From assembly GCA_937877455.1 (NCBI GenBank), contig CALFIU010000055.1, positions 1-64,000 on the forward strand: DNA of 64,000 nt, written 5' to 3'. This document shows, piece after piece, positions 53,471 through 63,077 of the stretch; the first letter of the stretch is position 1; each line of letters opens with the position of its first letter. A model generated the notes under the pieces. It did no database searches and was not told the origin of the DNA. It saw only the letters and a list, made by a program, of their open reading frames with translations. The stretch is from an uncultured Bacteroidales bacterium. GTDB taxonomy: Bacteria > Bacteroidota > Bacteroidia > Bacteroidales > UBA3824. A program made the position numbers and the translations under genes.

Positions 53471-54568
53471 TTATTTTTTTCCACCTATTTCTAAAATACG
53501 GGTTGCTATAATGCTTGCTGAATCTTTAACAGCAAGTTTTGCAATATTACAACTTAGCCTTTCTTGTGCATTTTCGTCATTACAAAGTTGTCCAACAATT
53601 TCAAACAACTTATCCTCGGCTTCGTTGTCCTTGATTATCATAGCAGCATTCTCATTAACCAACGCCATTGCGTTTTTTGTCTGATGGTCTTCTGCAACGT
53701 TTGGCGAAGGAATAAAAACCACTGGCTTTGCAGCAAGACACAATTCCGACACCGACAATGCTCCACTTCGCGACACAACAACATCTGCCGCTCGATAAGC
53801 GAAATCCATACGTTTTACAAACGCCATTGCTTTAACCAATGGGAAATCTCCTGCATTTAAAAAAGTGGCTATTTCATCGTAATATATCTTACCAGTCTGC
53901 CAAAGCAACTGAATTTCAGAGTTTTTAAACTCATCAAGATGTTTTTTTACACTTTTGTTAATAGTGGCTGCCCCAAGACTACCACCAATAACTAATATAG
54001 TTTTTTTATCCTTGTCTAATCCAAGTTGCTCGCGAGCTTCTTGTTTTGAGGCTACACATTCCACAATATCGCTACGTACGGGATTGCCAGCAAACTCAAT
54101 TTTTTCGGCATCAAAATATTTTTCCATGCCATGATAAGACGTAAAAATCTTTACTGCTTTTTTAGCAAGTATCTTGTTGGTTACTCCTGCATGCGAATTT
54201 TGTTCTTGTAAAACCACAGGGACATTCTTTTTTGCCGCAGCTCTTAATATAGGACCACTTGCATACCCTCCAACTCCTACTGCTACATCAGGCTTAAAAT
54301 CTCGCACTATTTTTCGCGATTTTAACATGCAAGCAGCAAGTTTGAAAAAAAACGTAATGTTTTTAAACGAAAGTTTACGTTGAAAACCAGCGGCTGGCAA
54401 ACCTACAATTTCAAAGCCTGCAGCAGGCACTTTTTCCATTTCAAGCTTATCCTTTGCACCCACAAAAAGTATCTCAGTGTTTGGTGCAAGTTTTTTTATA
54501 GCTTGTGCAATAGCTATGGCTGGAAATACATGCCCACCGGTGCCGCCGCCGCCTATTAAAACTTTCAT
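53471..54568 (-). CDS. murG: Peptidoglycan glycosyltransferase MurG
   Basis: 365 residues. VLIGGGGTGGHVFPAIAIAQAI at the start and VVGVGGYASGPILRAA are the N-domain loops, and VVSRSGALSVSELCLAAKPVVFIPSPNVAEDHQ is the UDP-GlcNAc-binding C-domain. It makes lipid II from lipid I. It is first in the run murG-lipoprotein-murC-ftsQ-ftsA-ftsZ. Confidence 0.96.
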   Translation of the reverse strand: MKVLIGGGGTGGHVFPAIAIAQAIKKLAPNTEILFVGAKDKLEMEKVPAAGFEIVGLPAAGFQRKLSFKNITFFFKLAACMLKSRKIVRDFKPDVAVGVGGYASGPILRAAAKKNVPVVLQEQNSHAGVTNKILAKKAVKIFTSYHGMEKYFDAEKIEFAGNPVRSDIVECVASKQEAREQLGLDKDKKTILVIGGSLGAATINKSVKKHLDEFKNSEIQLLWQTGKIYYDEIATFLNAGDFPLVKAMAFVKRMDFAYRAADVVVSRSGALSVSELCLAAKPVVFIPSPNVAEDHQTKNAMALVNENAAMIIKDNEAEDKLFEIVGQLCNDENAQERLSCNIAKLAVKDSASIIATRILEIGGKK

Positions 54569-54599
54569 TTCAAACTTTGTTTTACAATTTTTTTAACGG

Positions 54600-54630
54600 C
54601 AAAATTAAATAATTACTTTTTTTTTGCAAA
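54600..54630 (-). promoter_or_regulatory. Promoter of the murG cluster
   Basis: On the minus strand, TTTG (54627-54630), a 19-base spacer, then TAATTTTG (54600-54607), about 32 bases before the murG ATG. Both boxes and the spacing match the consensus. Confidence 0.7.
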
Positions 54631-54696
54631 AAAAATAAGGCTTTGTGTATAACTTTTTTTGGAACGATATTTTCTATAACGATTAGTTATTATTTT

Positions 54697-55365
54697 CTAC
54701 ACACTTATATAATTGATAAAAGCATCATAACGTTCTTCCATCAACTGGCTATATTTTTTATCACCACCAAAAACATTTTTTACAATATAGCCATTACGCT
54801 CAAGCCCTTGAACAATGCCAGAAGTATCCTGTCCATTAAGTTTTACAACCACCTCAATAGTTTCTGCTTTTTTTGTGGCATTTGCATATAAACTAAGTAT
54901 CTTTAAATTATAACTTTCTACAACACCTGCTATTACTGCCGATGAATAATTGCTTTTTGGCGTTTCAAGCACAAGCACCCCTCCATTGTGCGAGGCAGAA
55001 GTTATTTCGGCAATATGAGCAAGCAACTTTCGTTCTGTTATTGAACCAAGATATTTATTTTCGTTATCTACCACTGGCAAAACAGACAACTTATTGGATA
55101 CTAAAACATTAAGAGCATCGTAAACAAATTGAAACGAAAAAACGCAAGGCTGTGGCGGATAAATACCACAATTTAAGATAGCCAAACTTATATCTGGAAG
55201 ATTATAGACATCCTCATCCGATACCAACCCAACATAGCAACCATTTTTTCCAACAACTGGTAAATGAGAAACTTTTAAGTCTCTCATCAGTTGTAAAACC
55301 TTGTTGCCACTGTCTTTTAGTTTCAAGACTGGGATATTATTACATATTAACTGAGTTAATGACAT
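54697..55365 (-). CDS. CBS-domain protein
   Basis: 222 residues. Two CBS motifs are visible in the first ~130 residues (MRDLKVSHLPVVGKNGCYVGLVSDEDV and LVSNKLSVLPVVDNENKYLGSITERKL). The C-terminal ~90 residues look like an ACT-type domain. CBS pairs bind adenosyl ligands. It is divergent from pdxJ; the function is unknown. Confidence 0.85.
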   Translation of the reverse strand: MSLTQLICNNIPVLKLKDSGNKVLQLMRDLKVSHLPVVGKNGCYVGLVSDEDVYNLPDISLAILNCGIYPPQPCVFSFQFVYDALNVLVSNKLSVLPVVDNENKYLGSITERKLLAHIAEITSASHNGGVLVLETPKSNYSSAVIAGVVESYNLKILSLYANATKKAETIEVVVKLNGQDTSGIVQGLERNGYIVKNVFGGDKKYSQLMEERYDAFINYISV

Positions 55366-55384
55366 ACATTATTTAATTTCGCCG

Positions 55385-55392
55385 CAAAATTA
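55385..55392 (-). promoter_or_regulatory. Putative -7 box of the CBS-domain gene
   Basis: On the minus strand this reads TAATTTTG, a full match to TAnnTTTG, 20 bases before the start codon. Confidence 0.5.
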
Positions 55393-55458
55393 AGCATATT
55401 TTTTTCATCAAACACTCATTAATAACATAAAAAAAACATTAAAAAAACATAAAATACC

Positions 55459-55466
55459 TAACTTTG
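55459..55466 (+). promoter_or_regulatory. Putative -7 box of pdxJ
   Basis: TAACTTTG, a full match to TAnnTTTG, 58 bases before the pdxJ ATG. No -33 TTTG at the normal distance. Confidence 0.45.
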
Positions 55467-55523
55467 CCGCAAAATTAATGAGAGCAACGGCTACGGCCCA
55501 ACTGCAAAATAAACATAATAACA

Positions 55524-56258
55524 ATGGAAATAACGCGACTGAGTGTAAACATCAACAAAATTGCCACCCTACGCAACGCACGCGGTGGTAATAACCCCAA
55601 CGTTGTAATGGTAGCCAAAGACTGCGAAAGGTTTGGCGCGCAAGGAATTACAGTACATCCTCGCCCCGACGAAAGACACATTCGCAAATCGGACGTAGAG
55701 CAACTAAAAAACGTTGTAAAAACAGAATTTAACATCGAAGGCTATCCCGACGAAAGATTTATAAATCTTGTTTTGGACGCACACCCCGCACAGGTAACTC
55801 TTGTTCCTGATGCACCGGGACAAATAACGTCAAATCACGGTTGGGATGTTGTAAAATACAAACCGCAATTACGCGAAGTTATCAAAACTTTTAAAGATGC
55901 AGGAATAAGAGTTTCGGTTTTTGTTGACACCAACCATGAAAACATACTACACGCAGGTGATTGTGGAGCCGACCGCGTGGAACTATACACAGAGCCGTAT
56001 GCCGCACAGTATGCCACCGACAAAAAAGCTGCAGTAAAACCTTTTGCAGAAGCTGCTGCATTAGCCGAAGAACGAGGCATAGGCGTTAATGCAGGACACG
56101 ATCTTAGCCTCGAAAACCTTGAGTTTTTCTTACGCAATTGTCCTCAAGTAAAGGAAGTTTCAATCGGACATGCTCTCATTTGCGACGCTTTATATTATGG
56201 TCTCGAAAATACCATTGGAATGTATTTAAACAAAATTGAAAGAGCTTTTTTTAATTAA
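55524..56258 (+). CDS. pdxJ: Pyridoxine 5'-phosphate synthase
   Basis: 244 residues. Blocks SVNINKIATLRNARGG, GAQGITVHPRPDERHI and GVNAGHDLSLENL are the PdxJ signatures, and VSIGHALICDAL is near the end. It condenses 1-deoxy-D-xylulose 5-phosphate with 3-amino-1-hydroxyacetone phosphate to make vitamin B6. It is followed after 47 bp by the TonB receptor. Confidence 0.96.
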   Translation: MEITRLSVNINKIATLRNARGGNNPNVVMVAKDCERFGAQGITVHPRPDERHIRKSDVEQLKNVVKTEFNIEGYPDERFINLVLDAHPAQVTLVPDAPGQITSNHGWDVVKYKPQLREVIKTFKDAGIRVSVFVDTNHENILHAGDCGADRVELYTEPYAAQYATDKKAAVKPFAEAAALAEERGIGVNAGHDLSLENLEFFLRNCPQVKEVSIGHALICDALYYGLENTIGMYLNKIERAFFN

Positions 56259-56305
56259 AACAAAAAAGAAAATAAATTATTATAACTTAAATAAACCTAT
56301 AAATA

Positions 56306-59300
56306 ATGAAATTAAAATCAGCTTTGACGCTATTAGCGGTATTTTTAATATTTGCAACGTCAGCATTTTCGCAAGTTACAACCTCTTCTATGAGCGGACA
56401 AGTAACAGAAAAAAGCGGAGAAACGCTTCCAGGTGCTACTATTGTGGCTGTTCATACACCGTCAGGAACCCAATACGGTGTTGTAACAAACGAATCGGGT
56501 CGTTATTTTCTTCAAGGAATGCGTCCCGGTGGTCCATACAAGGTAACTATTCAGTTTGTAGGCATGAAACCTTCTGAACATAATGACATTTATTTGCCTC
56601 TTGGTGAAACGACAATCGTAGATGCAACTCTTGAAGACGAAAACACTGAAATAGAACAAGTTGTTGTTGTTGCCGATGCGCCAAAGACGGTAACAGGTGC
56701 AGCAACAAACTTCAACTCTGAAAAAATCGAAAATACTCCAACTATTACACGTAGCGTCTATGACGTGGCAAAACTTAATCCTCAGGCTCAAATAAACAAA
56801 AGTGGAGGTATTTCGTTTGCAGGAAGCAACAATCGTTACAATTCGTTTCAAATTGACGGAACAGTAAGCAACGACGTGTTTGGACTTTCTTCTGACGGAA
56901 CTAATGGTGCACAGACAGGTGCAAATCCAATTTCACTTGAAACCATACAAGAAATTCAAGTTGTGGTTTCTCCATTCGATGTTACTCAGTCGGGATTTAC
57001 TGGTGGTGGTATCAATGCGGTTACAAAATCTGGTACAAATAAGTTTACAGGAACTGCATACGCTTATTACACCGACGAAAATTTGTATGGTAAATATTCT
57101 CAAGTAAAAGAAAAAGATGAAAAACTTGAAAACGAAATGACTCGTACTCTTGGTGTTAATCTTGGTGGTGCAATTGTTAAAGATAAACTTTTCTTTTTTG
57201 TAAGTGCTGAAAATACCAAAAAAGAATGGCCAAACAACTATTTCCCCGGTGCTGACTATTATTCAACCGACAAAAATGGCGTTACTACATATGATTATAT
57301 TTCTTTGCAAGAAGCAAATGCTATTGCCGATAAATTTAAAAGCGTTACAGGTATTCAAGAAAGCGTTTCAAAACGCGATTTGGAACAACAAGCGTGGAAT
57401 TTTCTTGCACGTTTAGATTGGAATATTAGTAATAAACATAAACTTGCACTTCGTTATCAGTACAACGATTCTTATAAAGATAGTTATTCATCAGGCGCAA
57501 AAACGTATTATTTTGCAAATTCTGGATACAGAATTACAGATAAGACTAATTCTGTTGTATTGGAACTTAACTCTCGTTTCAGCGACAAATTGTATAACGA
57601 ACTTCGTGCTGGACTTACCACTGTTCGAGACCAAAGAGATTTGGATTATACATCTCCTAACATTTCTATTTCGTCGGCTGGTGGTGAATATGATGTTTCA
57701 ACCAATACTTGGGGTACTGGCAACAAACAAATATATCTTGGAACAGAATATTCTTCTGGAGCAAACCACTTAAAAGTAGATGTTTACACCTTTGAAGATA
57801 ACTTGTCGTATTACAAAGGTAATCATACTTTCACCTTTGGAACACACGAAGAGTTTTATAAGATGAACAATCTTTTTATTCAAGCGGTCAACGGTGCATA
57901 TTATTACAACAGCACACAAGATTTCTTGGATGATAACGCATATCGTTTTGTTTACAATTATTCCGACCCAGTTATCACTGGCACAAACCGTTGGGCAGGA
58001 ACCACCAAGGCTGGTCAGTGGGGATTTTATGCACAAGATAAATGGCGTTTAACAAATTTCTTTGTTTTGTCGTATGGTTTAAGAATTGACATTCCTCAAA
58101 CCTTCAATTCTCCTTCTACAAACGATGCTTTCAATGCGAGCGATTATTCCAAAAACTATGGAGTTGAAGTTGGTCAAGCCCCAAAAGCCGCAGTAATGTG
58201 GTCGCCACGTTTGGGATTTCGTTGGTATCTTGACAGCGAGCGCAAAACACTTCTTCGCGGTGGATTGGGTATGTTTACAGGACGTGTTCCTTTTGTGTGG
58301 TTGACCAATCTTTGGAACAACACAGGTGTAGAAATGAAAGGCACAACCATTAGCAAAGATGTTCCTTCTTTTGCACAATACGGTACAGACCCAGTTGCTG
58401 CAATGAACTCAGCGGCAGGTTCTGCGTCAAAACCAACAATTAATACTGCTGACAAGAATTTTAAATATCCGCAAGTTTTCCGTACAAGTTTGGCTTTGGA
58501 GCAACGTCTTCCTTACAATCTTAAAGTTACGGCAGAAGGGCTCTATTCCAAAACACTTAATAACGTATTTTTCAGAAACCTTGCTCTTACCGAAAGTGGT
58601 CATGTCTATGCTGTTGAAGGTTTAGCTGAAAGTGCAGCACCTTATTATACTATAAATTCAGGTGATTATTATAGTATCATCAACCTTGAAAATACAAACA
58701 AAGGCTACACATACTCATTTAGTGCAAAAATAGAGCAGTCGTTGAGGTTTGGATTGGACTGGATGGCATCTTATACTTTTGGTCATTCTAAGTCTGTTAA
58801 TGACGGAACAAGTTCTGTTGCATATTCCAACTGGAAATACAATTATTCTATCGACACCAATTCTCCAGACGAACTTTCATATTCGCTATTTGATATTCCA
58901 CACAAGGTTATGGCAACAATTTCATACACCACACCAAAATATGCAAACGGTCTTTTATCTACTACTATTGCTGTTACATATAATGGTTTTAGCGGACAAC
59001 GTTATTGTTTGAGTATGAACGAAGCAGTTGACTATAATGGTGATGGTCAGAAAGGTAACTCGCTTTTGTATATTCCTACTGAGGATGAACTTAGTAAAAT
59101 GAATTTTGTGTCGGAAGAAGATCGTCAAAAATTTGCAGCATGGATTGCTGACGATGATTATGCAAGCGAGCATCGTGGAGAATATGCTTGTCGTTATTCT
59201 AACCTTGCACCGTTTGAAAATCATTTTGACCTTCATTTCGCTGAAAATATTTTCTATCTAAAAGAGCGTGGAAGCAAAGTTCAATTAACTTTCGATATTA

Positions 59301-59494
59301 CCAACTTTGGAAATCTACTCAATAAAGATTGGGGAACTTATTATTCTTCGGCATATAATCTTCAAGTGTTGAAAGTAACAGAGGTAGACAAAGATAGTCG
59401 TGTTGCAAAATTCTCGTTCAACGATGGTAAACTTGCAATCAACGATTTTTATTCTCGTTGGCATGCTCAAATTGGTATTAAAGTTGTTTTCTAA
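56306..59494 (+). CDS. TonB-dependent receptor, Oar-like
   Basis: 1062 residues. A signal peptide (cleaved after FAT-SAFS) is followed by a carboxypeptidase-regulatory-like domain (SGQVTEKSGETLPGATIVAVH, GRYFLQGMRPGG), a plug domain (INKSGGISFAGSNNRYNSFQIDG, then IQVVVSPFDVTQSGFTGGGINAV) and a long beta-barrel ending in a C-terminal phenylalanine (KVVF). Oar-type receptors take up or present proteins and peptides; the ligand is unknown. No SusD-like partner is nearby. It is followed by a strong terminator. Confidence 0.92.
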   Translation: MKLKSALTLLAVFLIFATSAFSQVTTSSMSGQVTEKSGETLPGATIVAVHTPSGTQYGVVTNESGRYFLQGMRPGGPYKVTIQFVGMKPSEHNDIYLPLGETTIVDATLEDENTEIEQVVVVADAPKTVTGAATNFNSEKIENTPTITRSVYDVAKLNPQAQINKSGGISFAGSNNRYNSFQIDGTVSNDVFGLSSDGTNGAQTGANPISLETIQEIQVVVSPFDVTQSGFTGGGINAVTKSGTNKFTGTAYAYYTDENLYGKYSQVKEKDEKLENEMTRTLGVNLGGAIVKDKLFFFVSAENTKKEWPNNYFPGADYYSTDKNGVTTYDYISLQEANAIADKFKSVTGIQESVSKRDLEQQAWNFLARLDWNISNKHKLALRYQYNDSYKDSYSSGAKTYYFANSGYRITDKTNSVVLELNSRFSDKLYNELRAGLTTVRDQRDLDYTSPNISISSAGGEYDVSTNTWGTGNKQIYLGTEYSSGANHLKVDVYTFEDNLSYYKGNHTFTFGTHEEFYKMNNLFIQAVNGAYYYNSTQDFLDDNAYRFVYNYSDPVITGTNRWAGTTKAGQWGFYAQDKWRLTNFFVLSYGLRIDIPQTFNSPSTNDAFNASDYSKNYGVEVGQAPKAAVMWSPRLGFRWYLDSERKTLLRGGLGMFTGRVPFVWLTNLWNNTGVEMKGTTISKDVPSFAQYGTDPVAAMNSAAGSASKPTINTADKNFKYPQVFRTSLALEQRLPYNLKVTAEGLYSKTLNNVFFRNLALTESGHVYAVEGLAESAAPYYTINSGDYYSIINLENTNKGYTYSFSAKIEQSLRFGLDWMASYTFGHSKSVNDGTSSVAYSNWKYNYSIDTNSPDELSYSLFDIPHKVMATISYTTPKYANGLLSTTIAVTYNGFSGQRYCLSMNEAVDYNGDGQKGNSLLYIPTEDELSKMNFVSEEDRQKFAAWIADDDYASEHRGEYACRYSNLAPFENHFDLHFAENIFYLKERGSKVQLTFDITNFGNLLNKDWGTYYSSAYNLQVLKVTEVDKDSRVAKFSFNDGKLAINDFYSRWHAQIGIKVVF

Positions 59495-59517
59495 CCGCCA
59501 ATAAAAAATTATATAAT

Positions 59518-59555
59518 AAAAAACACCGTTCAAATAATTTGGACGGTGTTTTTTT
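59518..59555 (+). terminator. Intrinsic terminator after the TonB receptor gene
   Basis: AACACCGTTCAAA pairs with TTTGGACGGTGTT (one G-T pair), followed by a run of T. It lies 24 bp after the stop. Confidence 0.85.
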
Positions 59556-59650
59556 GTAACTTTTTATCATTTTTTTGAAAAGTAATGCGTCAAAATAAAA
59601 TTATAATGTGCGGAAATCGCATTTTTTTTGAGATTATGCACAGTATAAAT

Positions 59651-60667
59651 TTAATCTATAAGCTTAACTTTATATTTTCTCGAACCAAGTCCTATTTTTT
59701 CGGCGTGTTCAAGAATATGAATACCATGCTGTTGCTCTATACGCTTAATAAGAGATGTAGCATCGTCGCCTTCAACATTTTTATGTTTGTAAACCAAATC
59801 AATACAAGCCTGATCCAAAGCAACAGGATCTAAGGACGCAAGTATACCCATATCTTTAAGTTCAGGAGGTGCAGGATTGCCATTACAATCACAATCTATT
59901 GAAATATTATTCATTACAGCAATATAGACAATCTTATTTTTTAAATAATCGGCTACAGCTGCAGCAGCAGTTGCCATGCACTCCACAAATTTGTCTTGGT
60001 TTTCAGGAAATATATTTTCCCATAGGTTAGACACACTTTCGGTAAGTCCATTAGAATGAATATATGCCTTTCCATTTGCCGAAGCTACACCAATACTTTG
60101 ATTTTTTAACACACCACCAAAACCAGCCATTTGATGACCTTTAAAATGTGCAAGATTAATCATAAAATCATAATTGGATAGGTGGCTACCAACAATATTA
60201 TATTTCATATAAGTGGTATCGCGCACTGGAATTTTAAACTCACCTTCCTCATCCATAATATCAACAACAGCAATATCACGGTAGCCACGTTTATCAATTT
60301 CTTTCCAATGGCTTTCGGTGGTATTGCGCGAACCAGCATAGGCAGTATTACATTCAACAATTGTTCCATCAACTTTATCGACAAGTTTTTTTATAAATTC
60401 TGGTCTAAGTTGATTAGATTTTTCCGATTCGCCAGTACTAATTTTTACAGCCACACGCCCTTGTGCCTCAACACCAAGTGTTTCGTAAATTTTTACAAGT
60501 ACATCGGGCGAAATTTCCGTAGTCATATAAACTACAGAAGCATTTTCTGCAAAACTACTATCCTGCGATGATTTTTCCGAATTTCTAGCTTGGCCTGTTC
60601 CACCACATCCACATGCAGTTACAGCCATAGCAGTTAAAAACATTGTTGTTCTCAATCCTTTTTTCAT
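59651..60667 (-). CDS. DUF362-family protein with lipoprotein signal
   Basis: 338 residues from the ATG at 60667 (MKKGLRTTMFLTAMAVTACG). The longer frame start at 60730 is rejected because the -7 box at 60720-60727 would fall inside the coding part. The signal ends in VTACGCGG, with Cys lipidation likely. The DUF362 core follows (AVKISTGE, CNTAYAGSRNTTESHWKEI, GHQMAGFGGVLKN, CDCNGNPAPPE, LASLDPVALDQACIDLV). DUF362 proteins are often Fe-S-associated; no ferredoxin cysteine cluster is present here. The function is unknown. Confidence 0.83.
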   Translation of the reverse strand: MKKGLRTTMFLTAMAVTACGCGGTGQARNSEKSSQDSSFAENASVVYMTTEISPDVLVKIYETLGVEAQGRVAVKISTGESEKSNQLRPEFIKKLVDKVDGTIVECNTAYAGSRNTTESHWKEIDKRGYRDIAVVDIMDEEGEFKIPVRDTTYMKYNIVGSHLSNYDFMINLAHFKGHQMAGFGGVLKNQSIGVASANGKAYIHSNGLTESVSNLWENIFPENQDKFVECMATAAAAVADYLKNKIVYIAVMNNISIDCDCNGNPAPPELKDMGILASLDPVALDQACIDLVYKHKNVEGDDATSLIKRIEQQHGIHILEHAEKIGLGSRKYKVKLID

Positions 60668-60719
60668 TTTACTTTTTTTATTAGATTTCAAATACAAAAT
60701 TGTCAGTTTTTGTTTAATA

Positions 60720-60727
60720 CAAAAGTA
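60720..60727 (-). promoter_or_regulatory. Putative -7 box of the DUF362 gene
   Basis: On the minus strand this reads TACTTTTG, a full match to TAnnTTTG. It sets the start at 60667. Confidence 0.5.
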
Positions 60728-60819
60728 CAAAATTTACGGTAAAAATTACCTAAATTACTTTCAATTACAATTATGCTTTACCAAAATAGAACAAAATACT
60801 AAAAAAAACTCCGCATTTA

Positions 60820-60857
60820 CGATTTCGTTCGCCTAAAAAAAATCTAATTTTTAGAAC
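60820..60857 (+). repeat. 38-bp dispersed repeat, copy 2
   Basis: Matches 15199-15236 with three substitutions. It lies between the DUF362 promoter and the mutL operon promoter, intergenic. Confidence 0.7.
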
Positions 60858-60885
60858 TATCCTTATGTTAAAAAACAAAAAAAAA

Positions 60886-60917
60886 ATTGCATGAAAAAAG
60901 TTAAATAAGTATATTTG
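60886..60917 (+). promoter_or_regulatory. Promoter of the mutL operon
   Basis: TATATTTG at 60910-60917 matches the -7 consensus, with ATTG at 60886-60889, 20 bases upstream. The small gene starts 27 bases later. Confidence 0.55.
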
Positions 60918-60944
60918 CAAAAATTAATACAAAAAAAAGAGATT

Positions 60945-61223
60945 ATGTTAGGATTGCCTCATTTTTTTCCGCCAATGGAAATACACGAATTTGAATATCT
61001 ACCCCGTTTTTACGATCCACACAAAGAAGAAATGGAGTATCGCATAGCAAAAGCACGCAAAGAACTCGGGAAAGAAGATGCCAAAGACGTAAGATTATTG
61101 CAAAAAGGGACGTTTACATCAAAAATGGAATATCGGCATAAAGCAGTAAGAAACAGCAATTTCCGCGTGCTTGTAATTTTTGGAATTCTGAGTGCATTAG
61201 TTTACATGTATTTTTTCAGTTAA
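60945..61223 (+). CDS. Small membrane protein upstream of mutL
   Basis: 92 residues from the ATG at 60945 (a TTG at 60915 lies inside the promoter and is rejected). It starts MLGLPHFFPPMEIHEFEYLPRFYDP, has a basic middle and ends in one membrane span (VLVIFGILSALVYMYFF). No known domain. It precedes mutL by 30 bp and is probably co-transcribed. Confidence 0.75.
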   Translation: MLGLPHFFPPMEIHEFEYLPRFYDPHKEEMEYRIAKARKELGKEDAKDVRLLQKGTFTSKMEYRHKAVRNSNFRVLVIFGILSALVYMYFFS

Positions 61224-61253
61224 TAAAACACCTGAAAGAAAAAAACAGGGGAA

Positions 61254-63068
61254 ATGGCTGATATAATAAAAATGATGTCGGATGCCTTAGCCAACCAAAT
61301 AGCGGCTGGGGAAGTAATTCAACGCCCTGCATCGGTGGTAAAAGAACTTGTAGAAAATTCTGTTGATGCTGGTGCAACAAAAATAACCGTAAATATAAAA
61401 GACGCGGGGCGAACACTCATACAAGTAACAGACAACGGTTGCGGAATGAGTGAAAATGATGCGCGTATGAGTTTTGAACGACATGCAACATCAAAAATCA
61501 ACACCGCCGATGACTTGTTTTGCATCTACACCAAAGGTTTTAGAGGCGAAGCACTTGCAAGTATAGCTGCGGTAGCCGAGGTAGAACTAAAAACACGTCG
61601 AGAAGAAGATGTTATGGGAACCGACATAATCATTAACGGAGCCAACTTTGTTAGTCAAACCCCATGTAACACACCCAAGGGAACAAACTTTGCAGTTAAA
61701 AGCCTTTTTTTCAATGTTCCAGCAAGGCGTAAATTTCTAAAAGCCAATTCCACAGAATTGCAACACATAATAACAGAATTTCAACGAGTAGTATTAACAC
61801 ATCCACAAATAGAGTTTTCTCTGTATCACAACGACAACATACTTTACCAATTGCCAAAAGCCAACCTCAAACAAAGGATAATTAGTGTATTTGGCAAAAG
61901 TCTTAATTCTGAACTAATACCCGTAGAAATTGATACATCAATTGTAAAAATAACAGGATTTACAGGAAAACCATCCACCAGCAAGAAAAAAAGCGACAAA
62001 CAATTTTTCTTTGTTAATAATAGATTTATGAAAAATAGCTATTTTAACAAAGCCATCGCCCTTGCATACGATAAACTCGTACTTCCCGATTGTGTACCTG
62101 CATATTTTTTGTATTTCGACATCGACCCACACACAATAGATGTTAACATACACCCAACAAAAACAGAAATTAATTTTGAAAACGCATCAGACATATTTAG
62201 ATTGTTGCAAGCTGGCATTCGTGAAACACTATCAAAAAGCGACGTTGCTCCATCAATAGATTTTGACAACGACTTCGATAGCGAAGAAGTACCATATTTT
62301 TCAAAAGACATACCTGCGCCACAAGCACCGCAAGTAAACTACAACCCATTTTACAACCCTTTTGAACACGAATCCAACACCATTGCACGACACAATGCCG
62401 AAAATTGGGAAAAACTATACAATCCACAAGAAGATACCCAAGTATTAACACAAAGTTATACTTCAAACCAACAAACAATGTTAGGTGAAGGCTTTGCTCA
62501 AAATAGTGCAGAACAAAAACTTATACAAATAAAAAACAAATACATCATAAGTCCAGTAAAATCAGGACTTATGGTAATAGACCAAAGCCGCGCCCATTAT
62601 AGAATATTGTACGAAAAATATATTTCAGCCATTTCGGAAAACGCTGATGGTGTGCAAACTTTACTTTACCCAGAAACAATTAATATCGACACACAAACAT
62701 TTGCAATGGCATACGACATAAGAGAAGAACTTGCAAGTGTTGGTTTTGATATAGAATACAGCGAAAACATACTTACAATAATTGGCATACCACCGTTTTT
62801 AAACTCCAACAATGCAATAGATATACTTAAAGACATAATAGATAGTTACAAAAACGAAAACACAAGTATTTTATCGTCGATAAAAGAAACACTTGCAAAA
62901 ACCATAGCTCGACGCGAATCAATACCCTATGGTAAGCCACTCGCTCAACAAGAAATGCAAAACCTTATCGACAACTTATTCGCATCTTCAAGTCCAAATT
63001 ACTCACCAGACGGCAAGCCCGCTGTAGTAATAATGCAAATGGACGAAATTGACAAAAAATTTATCTAA
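61254..63068 (+). CDS. mutL: DNA mismatch repair protein MutL
   Basis: 604 residues. The GHKL ATPase region is intact: NQIAAGEVIQRPASVVKELVENSVDAG, TDNGCGMS and FRGEALASIAAVAEV. A linker (about 335-400) is followed by the C-terminal dimerisation domain. The place of the endonuclease motif DQHA(X)2E(X)4E reads DQSRAHYRILYE, with the first Glu replaced by Tyr. It couples mismatch recognition by MutS to repair. Confidence 0.95.
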   Translation: MADIIKMMSDALANQIAAGEVIQRPASVVKELVENSVDAGATKITVNIKDAGRTLIQVTDNGCGMSENDARMSFERHATSKINTADDLFCIYTKGFRGEALASIAAVAEVELKTRREEDVMGTDIIINGANFVSQTPCNTPKGTNFAVKSLFFNVPARRKFLKANSTELQHIITEFQRVVLTHPQIEFSLYHNDNILYQLPKANLKQRIISVFGKSLNSELIPVEIDTSIVKITGFTGKPSTSKKKSDKQFFFVNNRFMKNSYFNKAIALAYDKLVLPDCVPAYFLYFDIDPHTIDVNIHPTKTEINFENASDIFRLLQAGIRETLSKSDVAPSIDFDNDFDSEEVPYFSKDIPAPQAPQVNYNPFYNPFEHESNTIARHNAENWEKLYNPQEDTQVLTQSYTSNQQTMLGEGFAQNSAEQKLIQIKNKYIISPVKSGLMVIDQSRAHYRILYEKYISAISENADGVQTLLYPETINIDTQTFAMAYDIREELASVGFDIEYSENILTIIGIPPFLNSNNAIDILKDIIDSYKNENTSILSSIKETLAKTIARRESIPYGKPLAQQEMQNLIDNLFASSSPNYSPDGKPAVVIMQMDEIDKKFI

Positions 63069-63077
63069 CGACAAGAC

